From the NCBI GenBank assembly GCA_028714455.1, contig JAQTMG010000007.1, positions 1 through 46,908 of the forward strand: a stretch of DNA of 46,908 nt. Direction: 5' to 3'. The notes beneath the pieces were generated by a model. It saw only the letters and a program-made list of their open reading frames with translations, was not told the origin of the DNA and did not search any database. This DNA is from Patescibacteria group bacterium (GTDB lineage: Bacteria; Patescibacteriota; Patescibacteriia; CAIXNZ01). Positions 27,945 to 35,462 of the stretch are shown piece by piece. Numbering within the stretch: the first letter of the stretch is position 1; each line of letters starts with the position of its first letter. The translations under genes and the position numbers were made by a program.

Positions 27945-28025
27945 AGATATTCAGCACAAACAATTATTTAAATAGATGAATATTTATTGTGCAGAACAAT
28001 TCAATCGTTCTCTTTCGCTAAATCA

Positions 28026-28053
28026 AAAAAACGCCCGAATTAAGGCGTTTTTT
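28026..28053 (-). terminator. intrinsic terminator
   Basis: AAAAAACGCC...GGCGTTTTTT. Confidence 0.8.
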
Positions 28054-28063
28054 GTTTTGGTTT

Positions 28064-28168
28064 TTACTCCTCATCATCCGTATCAGCCGTGGTCGGCGCG
28101 TGATAAATATAGTCCTGATCACAGGTGCACGGGTCGTTTTCGCAAACTGGACAAATTTCGTCGCTCAT
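28064..28168 (-). CDS. 34-aa Cys-containing small protein (below the ORF-track cutoff)
   Basis: MSDEICPVCENDPCTCDQDYIYHAPTTADTDDEE followed by a terminator. Confidence 0.55.
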   Translation of the reverse strand: MSDEICPVCENDPCTCDQDYIYHAPTTADTDDEE

Positions 28169-28259
28169 AACTAGATAGAAAGATTAAAATATTTTAATTA
28201 CTGATATAATAAATTATTTAAAATAATTGTCAAGAGGAGTTGTGCATAAATATGAGCCG

Positions 28260-28288
28260 TTGACTAGCTATCAATCCTGTGCTAATTT
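28260..28288 (+). promoter_or_regulatory. sigma70-type promoter, TTGACT-N17-TAATTT
   Basis: TTGACT 28260-28265, TAATTT 28283-28288. Confidence 0.55.
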
Positions 28289-28320
28289 TAGATAAAGTTC
28301 ATTTCAAAAAGGAGGAAAAA

Positions 28321-28773
28321 ATGTTAAAACAAAAACAAGTGAGAGAGCTCGAGAAGACCCACAAAATTCCCTGCTCTTCCGACCGTTACTTCATTATTAC
28401 GCTGGACATAGAGTCGGCCATGCCCACAAAGAAAGAGCTTGAAATGCTCAAATCCTATCGTGAATACATAGTGAGGCGTCTCTATAATAAGGCCAGTGCC
28501 ATCTTGGATATGAAATTACCTGCCGAGTCAGGTCATAATACGACGTCTTTTCTTAAGGGCGATTACTGGTCATCGAATGGCAAGCGCGGCTGGTGCTATA
28601 GCAGGATTTCATGGAGGCAGGGCCCTACCTTTTTCCCTACCGAGGATACGGCAAAACCCTTTCCGCCCCCATGGACACTCCTACAAGTCCTGGACCATAT
28701 TAATGAAATGAATAACAAGCCATTTGCTCCCTGGGAAACCTGGAAAAAAGTGCACGAAAAAATTTTTCGTTAA
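28321..28773 (+). CDS. hypothetical protein, 150 aa
   Basis: SD aaaggagg at correct spacing; promoter upstream and terminator downstream; internal Met15 of the ORF used as start. Confidence 0.75.
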   Translation: MLKQKQVRELEKTHKIPCSSDRYFIITLDIESAMPTKKELEMLKSYREYIVRRLYNKASAILDMKLPAESGHNTTSFLKGDYWSSNGKRGWCYSRISWRQGPTFFPTEDTAKPFPPPWTLLQVLDHINEMNNKPFAPWETWKKVHEKIFR

Positions 28774-28778
28774 AAAGA

Positions 28779-28806
28779 AAAGCCCCCCGATTCACCGAGG
28801 GGCTTT
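28779..28806. terminator. bidirectional intrinsic terminator between convergent genes
   Basis: AAAGCCCC...GGGGCTTT with A/T-runs on both sides. Confidence 0.8.
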
Positions 28807-29554
28807 ATTTTTTCTTTGCGAAAATAAAAAATCTTGCGTAAGTAAATTCCAGCCGACCTTTTTGCTCCAATTTTTCTTGTAATTTTTCCAAATAAATTAA
28901 GTGAGTATCTACGCTAAAATTATCAACTGCCCAGGGTATAGCTTTTAAAAAATAAACAACCGCTCCAACGTCTTTGAAAATTATTTTTCCTTTCCACTCC
29001 TCGGATCTTAAAATTTCAAAACCAATATCTGTCATTTTCTTTTGAACGACACTCAACACATTATCTTGCCATTTTGGTTTAGCACCAAATTCAGTCAATA
29101 AATCAAACAAATTATCTCCCCCGACTTGTTGAGTAAGGAAAAAGCCACCCCTTTTCAAAACTCTAAAAATTTCTTGAAGACGAAGCCCGCCGTGACGATT
29201 TAATACTAAGTCAAATTCTTCATCAGCAAAAGGTAAGATATCCACTTCATTTGCCTCTAAAACTTCAACTCCAAGCGGTTCAAGCCTTTTCTTTGCGACA
29301 GCTACATTTGGCATATATCCTTCTATCGCCACGGCGCGCTTAGAAAATGGAGCAAACGAAGAAAAGATCTCGCCACCGCCAGTTGCCACGTCAAGGACGA
29401 CAGAGGATTTTTCAACAAGCTTTTTAGCTAAATTTTTATAATCCCATGGCGGCTCTTCTTCGATTATTCTGTCTTTTATATATGAAAAATCCCAGCCCTT
29501 AAAAATGGCGGCCTCGTCTTTTTTCCATTGTTCAATAATATCTTTTGATTTCAC
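28805..29554 (-). CDS. class I SAM-dependent methyltransferase
   Basis: 'VVLDVATGGGEIFSSF', 'LPFADEEFDLVLNRHG', 'EIFRVLKRGGFFLTQQVG'. Confidence 0.88.
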   Translation of the reverse strand: MKSKDIIEQWKKDEAAIFKGWDFSYIKDRIIEEEPPWDYKNLAKKLVEKSSVVLDVATGGGEIFSSFAPFSKRAVAIEGYMPNVAVAKKRLEPLGVEVLEANEVDILPFADEEFDLVLNRHGGLRLQEIFRVLKRGGFFLTQQVGGDNLFDLLTEFGAKPKWQDNVLSVVQKKMTDIGFEILRSEEWKGKIIFKDVGAVVYFLKAIPWAVDNFSVDTHLIYLEKLQEKLEQKGRLEFTYARFFIFAKKK

Positions 29555-29621
29555 GATTATTCTAATAATTTATCAACCACAATCAAGATACTTTTATATC
29601 TTATACTCTAATTTTTTCAAA

Positions 29622-30596
29622 TTATCTTATTATCTGAATTTTAACTCTATTCAAATCATTTTGACTCGGAATTTTTTCAAGCAAACCATTTTTGGCGCCC
29701 ATCTTGGTAATTGTGCCAGCCGAATTTAAAATGGCCAGGCGCAAACCAAAATCCCAGTCATTTCTCAAAATCAGGCCTGCGCAAAAAGCCGAGCCAAAGG
29801 CATCGCCTGCGCCAGTAGTATTAACAACAGGCACATTCAAAGCCTTAGCATAATAAATTAAAGTGCCATCGCTTAAATAGGCGCCATTTCCTCCGTCTGT
29901 CACAATATTATAGCCAGCGCTCATTTTATCAATAGCTTTCAAAATTGAACGCACATCTTTTTTGCCAGTCAATTTTTGCGCCTCTTCTTTATTTAAATTA
30001 AAAACATAAGCGTCTTTTATTAGGGATTTTAATTTACTGGCACCAAGTTTTAATTCATCGGCACCGGGATTCCAGGCGATATTGATTTTATTCTTTTTGG
30101 CAAAAATAAAAATTTTCTTAAGCAGGTTTATATTGCCAGCCAAAGATGAAATGTAAAACCACCTTGTCTTCAATTTACTCCAATTAAAGTCCTCTTCGTT
30201 AAAATTGGCGCTAGCGCCGCGATAGACCAAAACCGTACGATCACCGCCGCTTACGACTAAAATCGTGGAATAGGCCGTTTTATGCGCTTTATCAGTGCTT
30301 AAATTATGGATATCAACCCCGTTGTGGGCCAAAATGTGCATAATCTCCATGCCATAAATATCATGGCCAATTTTGGAAACGATTGATGGTTTTAAGCCGA
30401 GATTTGAAAAGGTGTAGGCAGAATTAGTCGCTCCCCCGCCAGTGTCAAAATAAATATCGCCAATTTCCACTTTTGAACCGTAAGAAAAACATTCACCCAT
30501 ACCGCCCTTGAATTGAGGCGTTTTAATTAATTTAAAACCTCTGGAAATTAGAAAAACATCCTTGGTCGAAGCGCCTATCGAAATTACATCAAACAT
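29622..30596 (-). CDS. PfkB family carbohydrate kinase (start moved to MFDVISIG)
   Basis: 'GGGATNSAYTFSNLGLKPSIVSKIG', 'NTTGAGDAFGSAFCAGLI'. Confidence 0.93.
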   Translation of the reverse strand: MFDVISIGASTKDVFLISRGFKLIKTPQFKGGMGECFSYGSKVEIGDIYFDTGGGATNSAYTFSNLGLKPSIVSKIGHDIYGMEIMHILAHNGVDIHNLSTDKAHKTAYSTILVVSGGDRTVLVYRGASANFNEEDFNWSKLKTRWFYISSLAGNINLLKKIFIFAKKNKINIAWNPGADELKLGASKLKSLIKDAYVFNLNKEEAQKLTGKKDVRSILKAIDKMSAGYNIVTDGGNGAYLSDGTLIYYAKALNVPVVNTTGAGDAFGSAFCAGLILRNDWDFGLRLAILNSAGTITKMGAKNGLLEKIPSQNDLNRVKIQIIR

Positions 30597-30627
30597 ATTA
30601 TTTGAATTATGAATTATGAAATATGAA

Positions 30628-31542
30628 TTATAAATTTTTGTTCCATAAATCGATAAAGTACTGGAAATTTTTGGCAATCAAATCAATGGCTTGTTTTTTG
30701 GTTAATTCTTTTTTTAGATATTTTTGTAAGGGCGGGAAGAAAATTGTTCTGCCCACGGCAAAACCAATTATGTCATTAAAACCAGAAGCAACTTTTAGCC
30801 AGAAGCTCACCAGTGCTTTTGACCCGGCGCGACCCAGTACGATTATTTTCGCATCCTTTTTATTATTAGCTTTGACGGTGGCAATCAATTTTTGCCAATC
30901 GCTTTTGCGGTACATGGCTTCCAGCTTCCAAATGTCCGGTTCAATTTGGGACTTACGAATCTCATAAATCGCTTTGCGCGTTAAAATCGGGCGTAGCTGT
31001 AAATCATATTTTTCTTCAGTGCGATAAGTTTTTAGCTGTGCTTTTGTCGGCGGCACCAAAAGTTCAAAGAGAAAACCGATTTTTTTCTTGGCGCAAAAGT
31101 CATTAAGCTTTTTTAAATTTTTCAGCTGGATTTTATTGGCTTCTTTATCGGCTGGATTATAACGCACCAAAACTTTGGCGTAATCTGGTTTAAATTTCAA
31201 AATATGCTGACCAAATTTAGTGCCATATTCGAAATCAAAAACATTTTGACCGCTTTTTTCTACGGTCAATAATCTGATCACGTCTAAAGTAGCGGCAGCC
31301 CTTTGGATTTCACTGCCAAATTCTTCGTCAACTAAAATCCCCAGGGCTTCCTTGTTTTTACTCTTACTCCAAACATTAACAAAAGCCTGCCAAATCATTC
31401 GCTTGGCTGATTTAACTTTATTTCGTTGTGCTTTTGATAGCGGCTCCTTATAGCTAAAAAGTCCCTTGCTAAAAGTAGCGCGGTGATCAAAGGGTAAAAT
31501 GTAAAGTTGTTTCGGATTATTCATAATTACGAATTTATTCAT
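30628..31542 (-). CDS. DUF2090 / IolC C-terminal-like aldolase-fold protein
   Basis: 'LYILPFDHRATFSKGLF', 'ILVDEEFGSEIQRAA', 'FLFELLVPPT', 'GFAVGRTIFFPPL'; the start may be Met7 (31524). Confidence 0.75.
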   Translation of the reverse strand: MNKFVIMNNPKQLYILPFDHRATFSKGLFSYKEPLSKAQRNKVKSAKRMIWQAFVNVWSKSKNKEALGILVDEEFGSEIQRAAATLDVIRLLTVEKSGQNVFDFEYGTKFGQHILKFKPDYAKVLVRYNPADKEANKIQLKNLKKLNDFCAKKKIGFLFELLVPPTKAQLKTYRTEEKYDLQLRPILTRKAIYEIRKSQIEPDIWKLEAMYRKSDWQKLIATVKANNKKDAKIIVLGRAGSKALVSFWLKVASGFNDIIGFAVGRTIFFPPLQKYLKKELTKKQAIDLIAKNFQYFIDLWNKNL

Positions 31543-31594
31543 GAATTATGCAAAAAATAATTCTATATTCTTTGTTCTGTATTCTCTATTATTC

Positions 31595-31638
31595 GGGCGA
31601 AAACGCCCTGTACAATGTCAATAAGGGTGTTTTCGCCC
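31595..31638. repeat. outer inverted repeat without an internal palindrome
   Basis: GGGCGAAAACGCCC 31595-31608 and GGGTGTTTTCGCCC 31625-31638. Confidence 0.88.
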
Positions 31639-31642
31639 CGCC

Positions 31643-32590
31643 TTAAATTAATCTTTTAACAGCTTTTATTATAGCATTCTTATTCAAACCGTATTTATCT
31701 AAAAGTTGTTGGGCTGTTCCCGATTCTCCGAATTTATCGGGCATGCCAATAATTTCCATCTTAACCGGATAATTTTGGCTTAAAACCTCTGCCACCGCAC
31801 TGCCCAATCCCCCGTTTACTTCATGTTCTTCAATGGTCACAACTCTTTTTGTCTTTTTGGCTGATTTAATAATTGTACCCCTATCAACCGGTTTAATCGT
31901 GTGACAATTTATAACTTCTGCTGTAATTTTTTGTTTAGCCAATTCCTCGGCTGCTTTGAGCGCTTCGGCAACCATTGGCCCACAAGCGATAATAGTCACA
32001 TCCTTGCCCTGCCTTAAAATTTCAGCTCGGCCAATTTGAAATCTTGATTGCTTAGCAGTAATTACTGGCGTTTTTTCACGGCCGAAACGAATGTAAATCG
32101 GACCCTTGAATTTTGCCGCGGCCATAACTGCTTTTTTTGTTTCTAAATAATCGCATGGCGCGATGACTGTCATGTTTGGTATAGCTCTCATCGTAGCCAA
32201 ATCTTCCAATGCCTGATGAGTTGCACCGTCCTCACCAACGTTCAAACCCGCGTGAGAACTAACAATCTTTACGTTGGCTTTATTATAACAAATCGAAATG
32301 CGAATTTGTTCCCAATTCCGGCCTGGCGAAAAAACCGCGAAAGAACTCATGAATGGTATTTTGCCTTCCAGCGCCAGGCCGGCGGCAATGCCTGCTAAAT
32401 TTTGCTCGGCCACTCCAACTTCCACAAAGCGCCGGGGATATTTTTTGCCAAAATCAATTGTTCGAGTTGATTCTTCCAAATCAGCGCACAAAACAACCAC
32501 ATTTTTATTTTTCTTTGCCAATTCCAAAAGCGCTTCGCCATAGCCATCACGGCAAGCTTTGTATTCTGGTTGTTTTAGTAAGTTAATCAT
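31643..32590 (-). CDS. transketolase, C-terminal subunit
   Basis: 'DLEESTRTIDFGKKYPRRFVEVGVAEQNLAGIAAGLALEGKIPFMSSFAVF', 'HAGLNVGEDGATHQALEDLA'. Confidence 0.95.
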   Translation of the reverse strand: MINLLKQPEYKACRDGYGEALLELAKKNKNVVVLCADLEESTRTIDFGKKYPRRFVEVGVAEQNLAGIAAGLALEGKIPFMSSFAVFSPGRNWEQIRISICYNKANVKIVSSHAGLNVGEDGATHQALEDLATMRAIPNMTVIAPCDYLETKKAVMAAAKFKGPIYIRFGREKTPVITAKQSRFQIGRAEILRQGKDVTIIACGPMVAEALKAAEELAKQKITAEVINCHTIKPVDRGTIIKSAKKTKRVVTIEEHEVNGGLGSAVAEVLSQNYPVKMEIIGMPDKFGESGTAQQLLDKYGLNKNAIIKAVKRLI

Positions 32591-32604
32591 TTTAATTTAT
32601 TTGT

Positions 32605-32640
32605 CATTGTCATCCTGAGCATAGCCGAAGGATGGCAATG
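32605..32640. repeat. imperfect hairpin repeat
   Basis: CATTGtCATCCT...AGGATGgCAATG. Confidence 0.6.
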
Positions 32641-32641
32641 C

Positions 32642-32974
32642 TTATTTTTTCTTGTTTTTCATATATCCCCTCCTACCCCTTGCTAGACGAAATAATTCAT
32701 TTTCGTCACCACGCATTAATGCCTCTTTCTTTTTACGCGTCCATCCCTTAATTTGCTTTTCTCTAACAATCGCTGAATCAATATTTTGAAAACTTTCTAA
32801 ATATTTTAATATTACTGGCCTGCGATTATAAGTATAATGCTTACTATCTTCATCATTATTATGTTCCCAAATTCTTCTATCAATATTGTTTGTAACCCCA
32901 GTGTAATATGATTTATCCGAACATTCTACGATGTAAACGTAATAAGATGTAAGACTTCTTAACATAATATTCAT
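32642..32974 (-). CDS. GIY-YIG nuclease family protein (start trimmed out of the upstream repeat)
   Basis: 'YYVYIVECSDKSYYTGVTNNIDRRIWEHN'; the ORF-track N-terminus MVSPSINSGQALKF is repeat-derived. Confidence 0.88.
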   Translation of the reverse strand: MNIMLRSLTSYYVYIVECSDKSYYTGVTNNIDRRIWEHNNDEDSKHYTYNRRPVILKYLESFQNIDSAIVREKQIKGWTRKKKEALMRGDENELFRLARGRRGYMKNKKK

Positions 32975-33023
32975 TAATGTCCCGTCATGGTTTAGTTCGA
33001 CTGCGCTCACTATAAACTTTAAG

Positions 33024-33060
33024 GCCTGCCCTGAGTTTATCGAAGGGCTCACCATGACAA
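33024..33060. repeat. dispersed repeat copy 2 (GCCTGCCC...GGGCTCACCATGACAA)
   Basis: Shares ends with 26402-26439. Confidence 0.75.
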
Positions 33061-33061
33061 A

Positions 33062-33877
33062 CTAAACCAATTCCTTAAGTGCTTGTTTAGCCTCCTCAAG
33101 TGAAGGCGCTTTGCCGTGCCATTCCCACTTGTTCTCCATAAAACTAACGCCTTTACCCGGAACCGTGTGCGCAATAATTACCCTTGGTTTTCCTTTAATT
33201 TTTTTCGCTTTATTAATGGCAGTCAAAATTTCCTGCATGTTATTGCCGTCAATCTGTTGAACATGCCATTTGAAAGCTAAATATTTTTGATGCAAATGAG
33301 TGAGCGGCATTATCTTTTCTGTAAATCCATCAATCTGAATCATGTTACGGTCTAAAATAAAAATTAAATTATCCAATTTATATTTGGCCGCTGTCATAAT
33401 CGCCTCCCACGTCTGGCCCTCATCATGTTCGCCATCGCTGGTGAGGCAATAAATAAAATGTTTTTGCTTATTCATTTTGGCGGCTAAAGCTTTGCCAACA
33501 GCGACAGAAACGCCTTGCCCTAATGGGCCGGCTGAACATTCCAAAGCCGGCATATCAATATAAGACGGGTGACCCTGAAGCGGTGAACCCAATTTTCGCA
33601 AGGTCATTAATTTGGCCACTGGAAAATAACCGCTGCGCGCCATTGCCGCATAACGAATCGGCACGATATGGCCACAGGACAAAATCAAACGGTCACGCTT
33701 ATCCCAAAGCGGCTTTTTCGGATTGTGATTTAAAATATTAAAATAAAGAGCGGCAAAAATATCAGCCATGCCCAAAGAGCCGGCACTATGTCCAGAACCG
33801 GCTTTAGCCAACATTTTAATCACGTCAATGCGCAAAGTGTTGGCGATTTTTTTTAGTTCAGCTATATTATTTGCCAT
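33062..33877 (-). CDS. transketolase, N-terminal (ThDP-binding) subunit
   Basis: 'KAGSGHSAGSLGMADIFAALYF', 'GPLGQGVSVAVGKALA', 'SDGEHDEGQTWEAIMTAAKYKLDNLIFILDRN'. Confidence 0.95.
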   Translation of the reverse strand: MANNIAELKKIANTLRIDVIKMLAKAGSGHSAGSLGMADIFAALYFNILNHNPKKPLWDKRDRLILSCGHIVPIRYAAMARSGYFPVAKLMTLRKLGSPLQGHPSYIDMPALECSAGPLGQGVSVAVGKALAAKMNKQKHFIYCLTSDGEHDEGQTWEAIMTAAKYKLDNLIFILDRNMIQIDGFTEKIMPLTHLHQKYLAFKWHVQQIDGNNMQEILTAINKAKKIKGKPRVIIAHTVPGKGVSFMENKWEWHGKAPSLEEAKQALKELV

Positions 33878-34283
33878 TTTTTTTCTTATTTTTGTCCAGA
33901 TAAAGCGAACAATGGCAATGACCCATTAATTCAACTTCGCCCATATAAAAATAACACGGGCAAACAATTTTTTGATCCGCCATTTCATTGCCTGTTTGGA
34001 TTCGGCAAGGGCAATATGGCTGTTTGCCGCCAAGAAGTGATTTCGCTTCTGACTCGGCCAACATTTTTAAAACTTCTTCGTCGGGGTTTAACTCAATTTC
34101 ATTCTGATATTTTGTGGCGTTCATCCACCTAACTTGTCTTGACCAAGCGTCTTTAAAAAATTCATAATTAATTTTGTTTTCTGGAATTTCTTCAAAGCAC
34201 TTTGTTTGCTGGCAAATCGGGCATTCAGGAGGCTCATCGCCCTTGTGAATATAACCGCAAACTTTACAGCGATATATCTTCAT
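33867..34283 (-). CDS. rubredoxin-like domain fused to ferredoxin-thioredoxin reductase catalytic-like domain
   Basis: 'YRCKVCGYIHKGDEPPECPIC' followed by CPC-X14-CPC-X12-CHC ('PYCPCRI...VCPCYF...HCHCSLY'). Confidence 0.87.
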   Translation of the reverse strand: MKIYRCKVCGYIHKGDEPPECPICQQTKCFEEIPENKINYEFFKDAWSRQVRWMNATKYQNEIELNPDEEVLKMLAESEAKSLLGGKQPYCPCRIQTGNEMADQKIVCPCYFYMGEVELMGHCHCSLYLDKNKKKNGK

Positions 34284-34285
34284 AA

Positions 34286-34921
34286 TTATTTAATTATTTT
34301 TTTAAAAGTTTTTATATTATTAATATTGTTTAAAGAATAACCGGCATACAAAATATTTGCGCCTGCTTTTATAATTTGTTTAGCATTTTTTAAATTCACT
34401 CCCCCGTCAACGCCGATGTCAATTTTTTTATTTAATTTTCTTAGAGCTCTGATTTTATTTAAGACTTTAGGCATAAATTTCCTGCCGCTCCAACCCGGAT
34501 TTACTCCCAGAAGTAAAACTTTGTTCAAATATGGTAAAAATTCTTTTATTTTTTCAACCCTTGTACCCGGGTTAATCGCTAAACCCGCATTAATTTTTTT
34601 CTTTTTCAAACAAACAATTAAATTATCAATAACGTCAGAATATTTTGTGGCTTCATAATGAAAAATCACGCTTTTCAAATTTCTCACTCTCTGCCACTTG
34701 CCAATTTCTCGCAACGGATCTTTAACCATCAGATGCAACTCAAAATTAACCTTAAGAACTCTACCAACCTCATCAACCTTATAAAACGTCTTATTGCCCA
34801 CAAACTTCCCGTCAGCGCAATCAATCTGGACAAAAGAAAAATATTTTTCTAAAAACTTAACCCTATTTTTAAACTCACTAAAATTCTTAACCAAAATTGT
34901 GGGGATAATTCTTACCTGCAT
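34286..34921 (-). CDS. rpe: ribulose-phosphate 3-epimerase family protein
   Basis: 'VQIDCADGKFVGN', 'FELHLMVKDP', 'GVNPGWSGRKFMPKVLNKI', 'IGVDGGVN'. Confidence 0.88.
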   Translation of the reverse strand: MQVRIIPTILVKNFSEFKNRVKFLEKYFSFVQIDCADGKFVGNKTFYKVDEVGRVLKVNFELHLMVKDPLREIGKWQRVRNLKSVIFHYEATKYSDVIDNLIVCLKKKKINAGLAINPGTRVEKIKEFLPYLNKVLLLGVNPGWSGRKFMPKVLNKIRALRKLNKKIDIGVDGGVNLKNAKQIIKAGANILYAGYSLNNINNIKTFKKIIK

Positions 34922-34943
34922 AATTTCGTGTTATTCGTGAATA

Positions 34944-35417
34944 TTATTTCGTGATTCTGACTTCATTATTTTCTATCTTCCTTATTTTAGCCAAGCGCCT
35001 CTTGTGTCTTGACGCATTGCTAAATTTTGTGTCCAGCCAAGCCTTAACAATTTTTTTAGCCAAATCAAATTTTAAATTCCAACCAGATAAGCATAAAACA
35101 TTGGCGTCATTATGTTCTCGTGATAGTTTTGCGTCTTTTATATTATCAATTGAGACAGCGCGGATTCCCTTAACTTTATTAGCCACGATGCAAACGCCAA
35201 AAGATGTGCCGCAGATCAAAATGCCTTTAGAGTTTTTATTTTTAGCTACTGCCTTGGCTACGGCAAACCCAAAATCGGGGTAATCATCATTTTTATCAAA
35301 TTTATAAGCGCCCAAATCTTTTAGCTCAAAATTCAAACCGAGCAAATATTTCTTTATCTGCTCTTTTAATTTAAAACCTGCGTGATCTCCACCCAGGTAA
35401 ATCACAGTCTTTTTCAT
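34944..35417 (-). CDS. rpiB: ribose-5-phosphate isomerase B / LacAB family
   Basis: 'YLGGDHAGFKLKEQIKKYL', 'DYPDFG', 'GILICGTSFGVCIVANKVKGIRAV'. Confidence 0.93.
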   Translation of the reverse strand: MKKTVIYLGGDHAGFKLKEQIKKYLLGLNFELKDLGAYKFDKNDDYPDFGFAVAKAVAKNKNSKGILICGTSFGVCIVANKVKGIRAVSIDNIKDAKLSREHNDANVLCLSGWNLKFDLAKKIVKAWLDTKFSNASRHKRRLAKIRKIENNEVRITK

Positions 35418-35434
35418 ATATTTATTATATCACA

Positions 35435-35459
35435 AAAACCGCCCAAATGGACGGTTTTG
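35435..35459 (-). terminator. intrinsic terminator
   Basis: Minus strand AAAACCGTCC-attt-GGGCGGTTTTT. Confidence 0.75.
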
Positions 35460-35462
35460 CTA

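Noticed and set aside
27772-27963. 63-aa ORF on the minus strand
   Set aside because: Consists of hairpin-rich repeat-like DNA with no SD or recognisable domain; treated as structured non-coding DNA
32975-33055. N-terminal extension of the GIY-YIG ORF
   Set aside because: Encoded by the dispersed repeat; the domain starts after the internal Met
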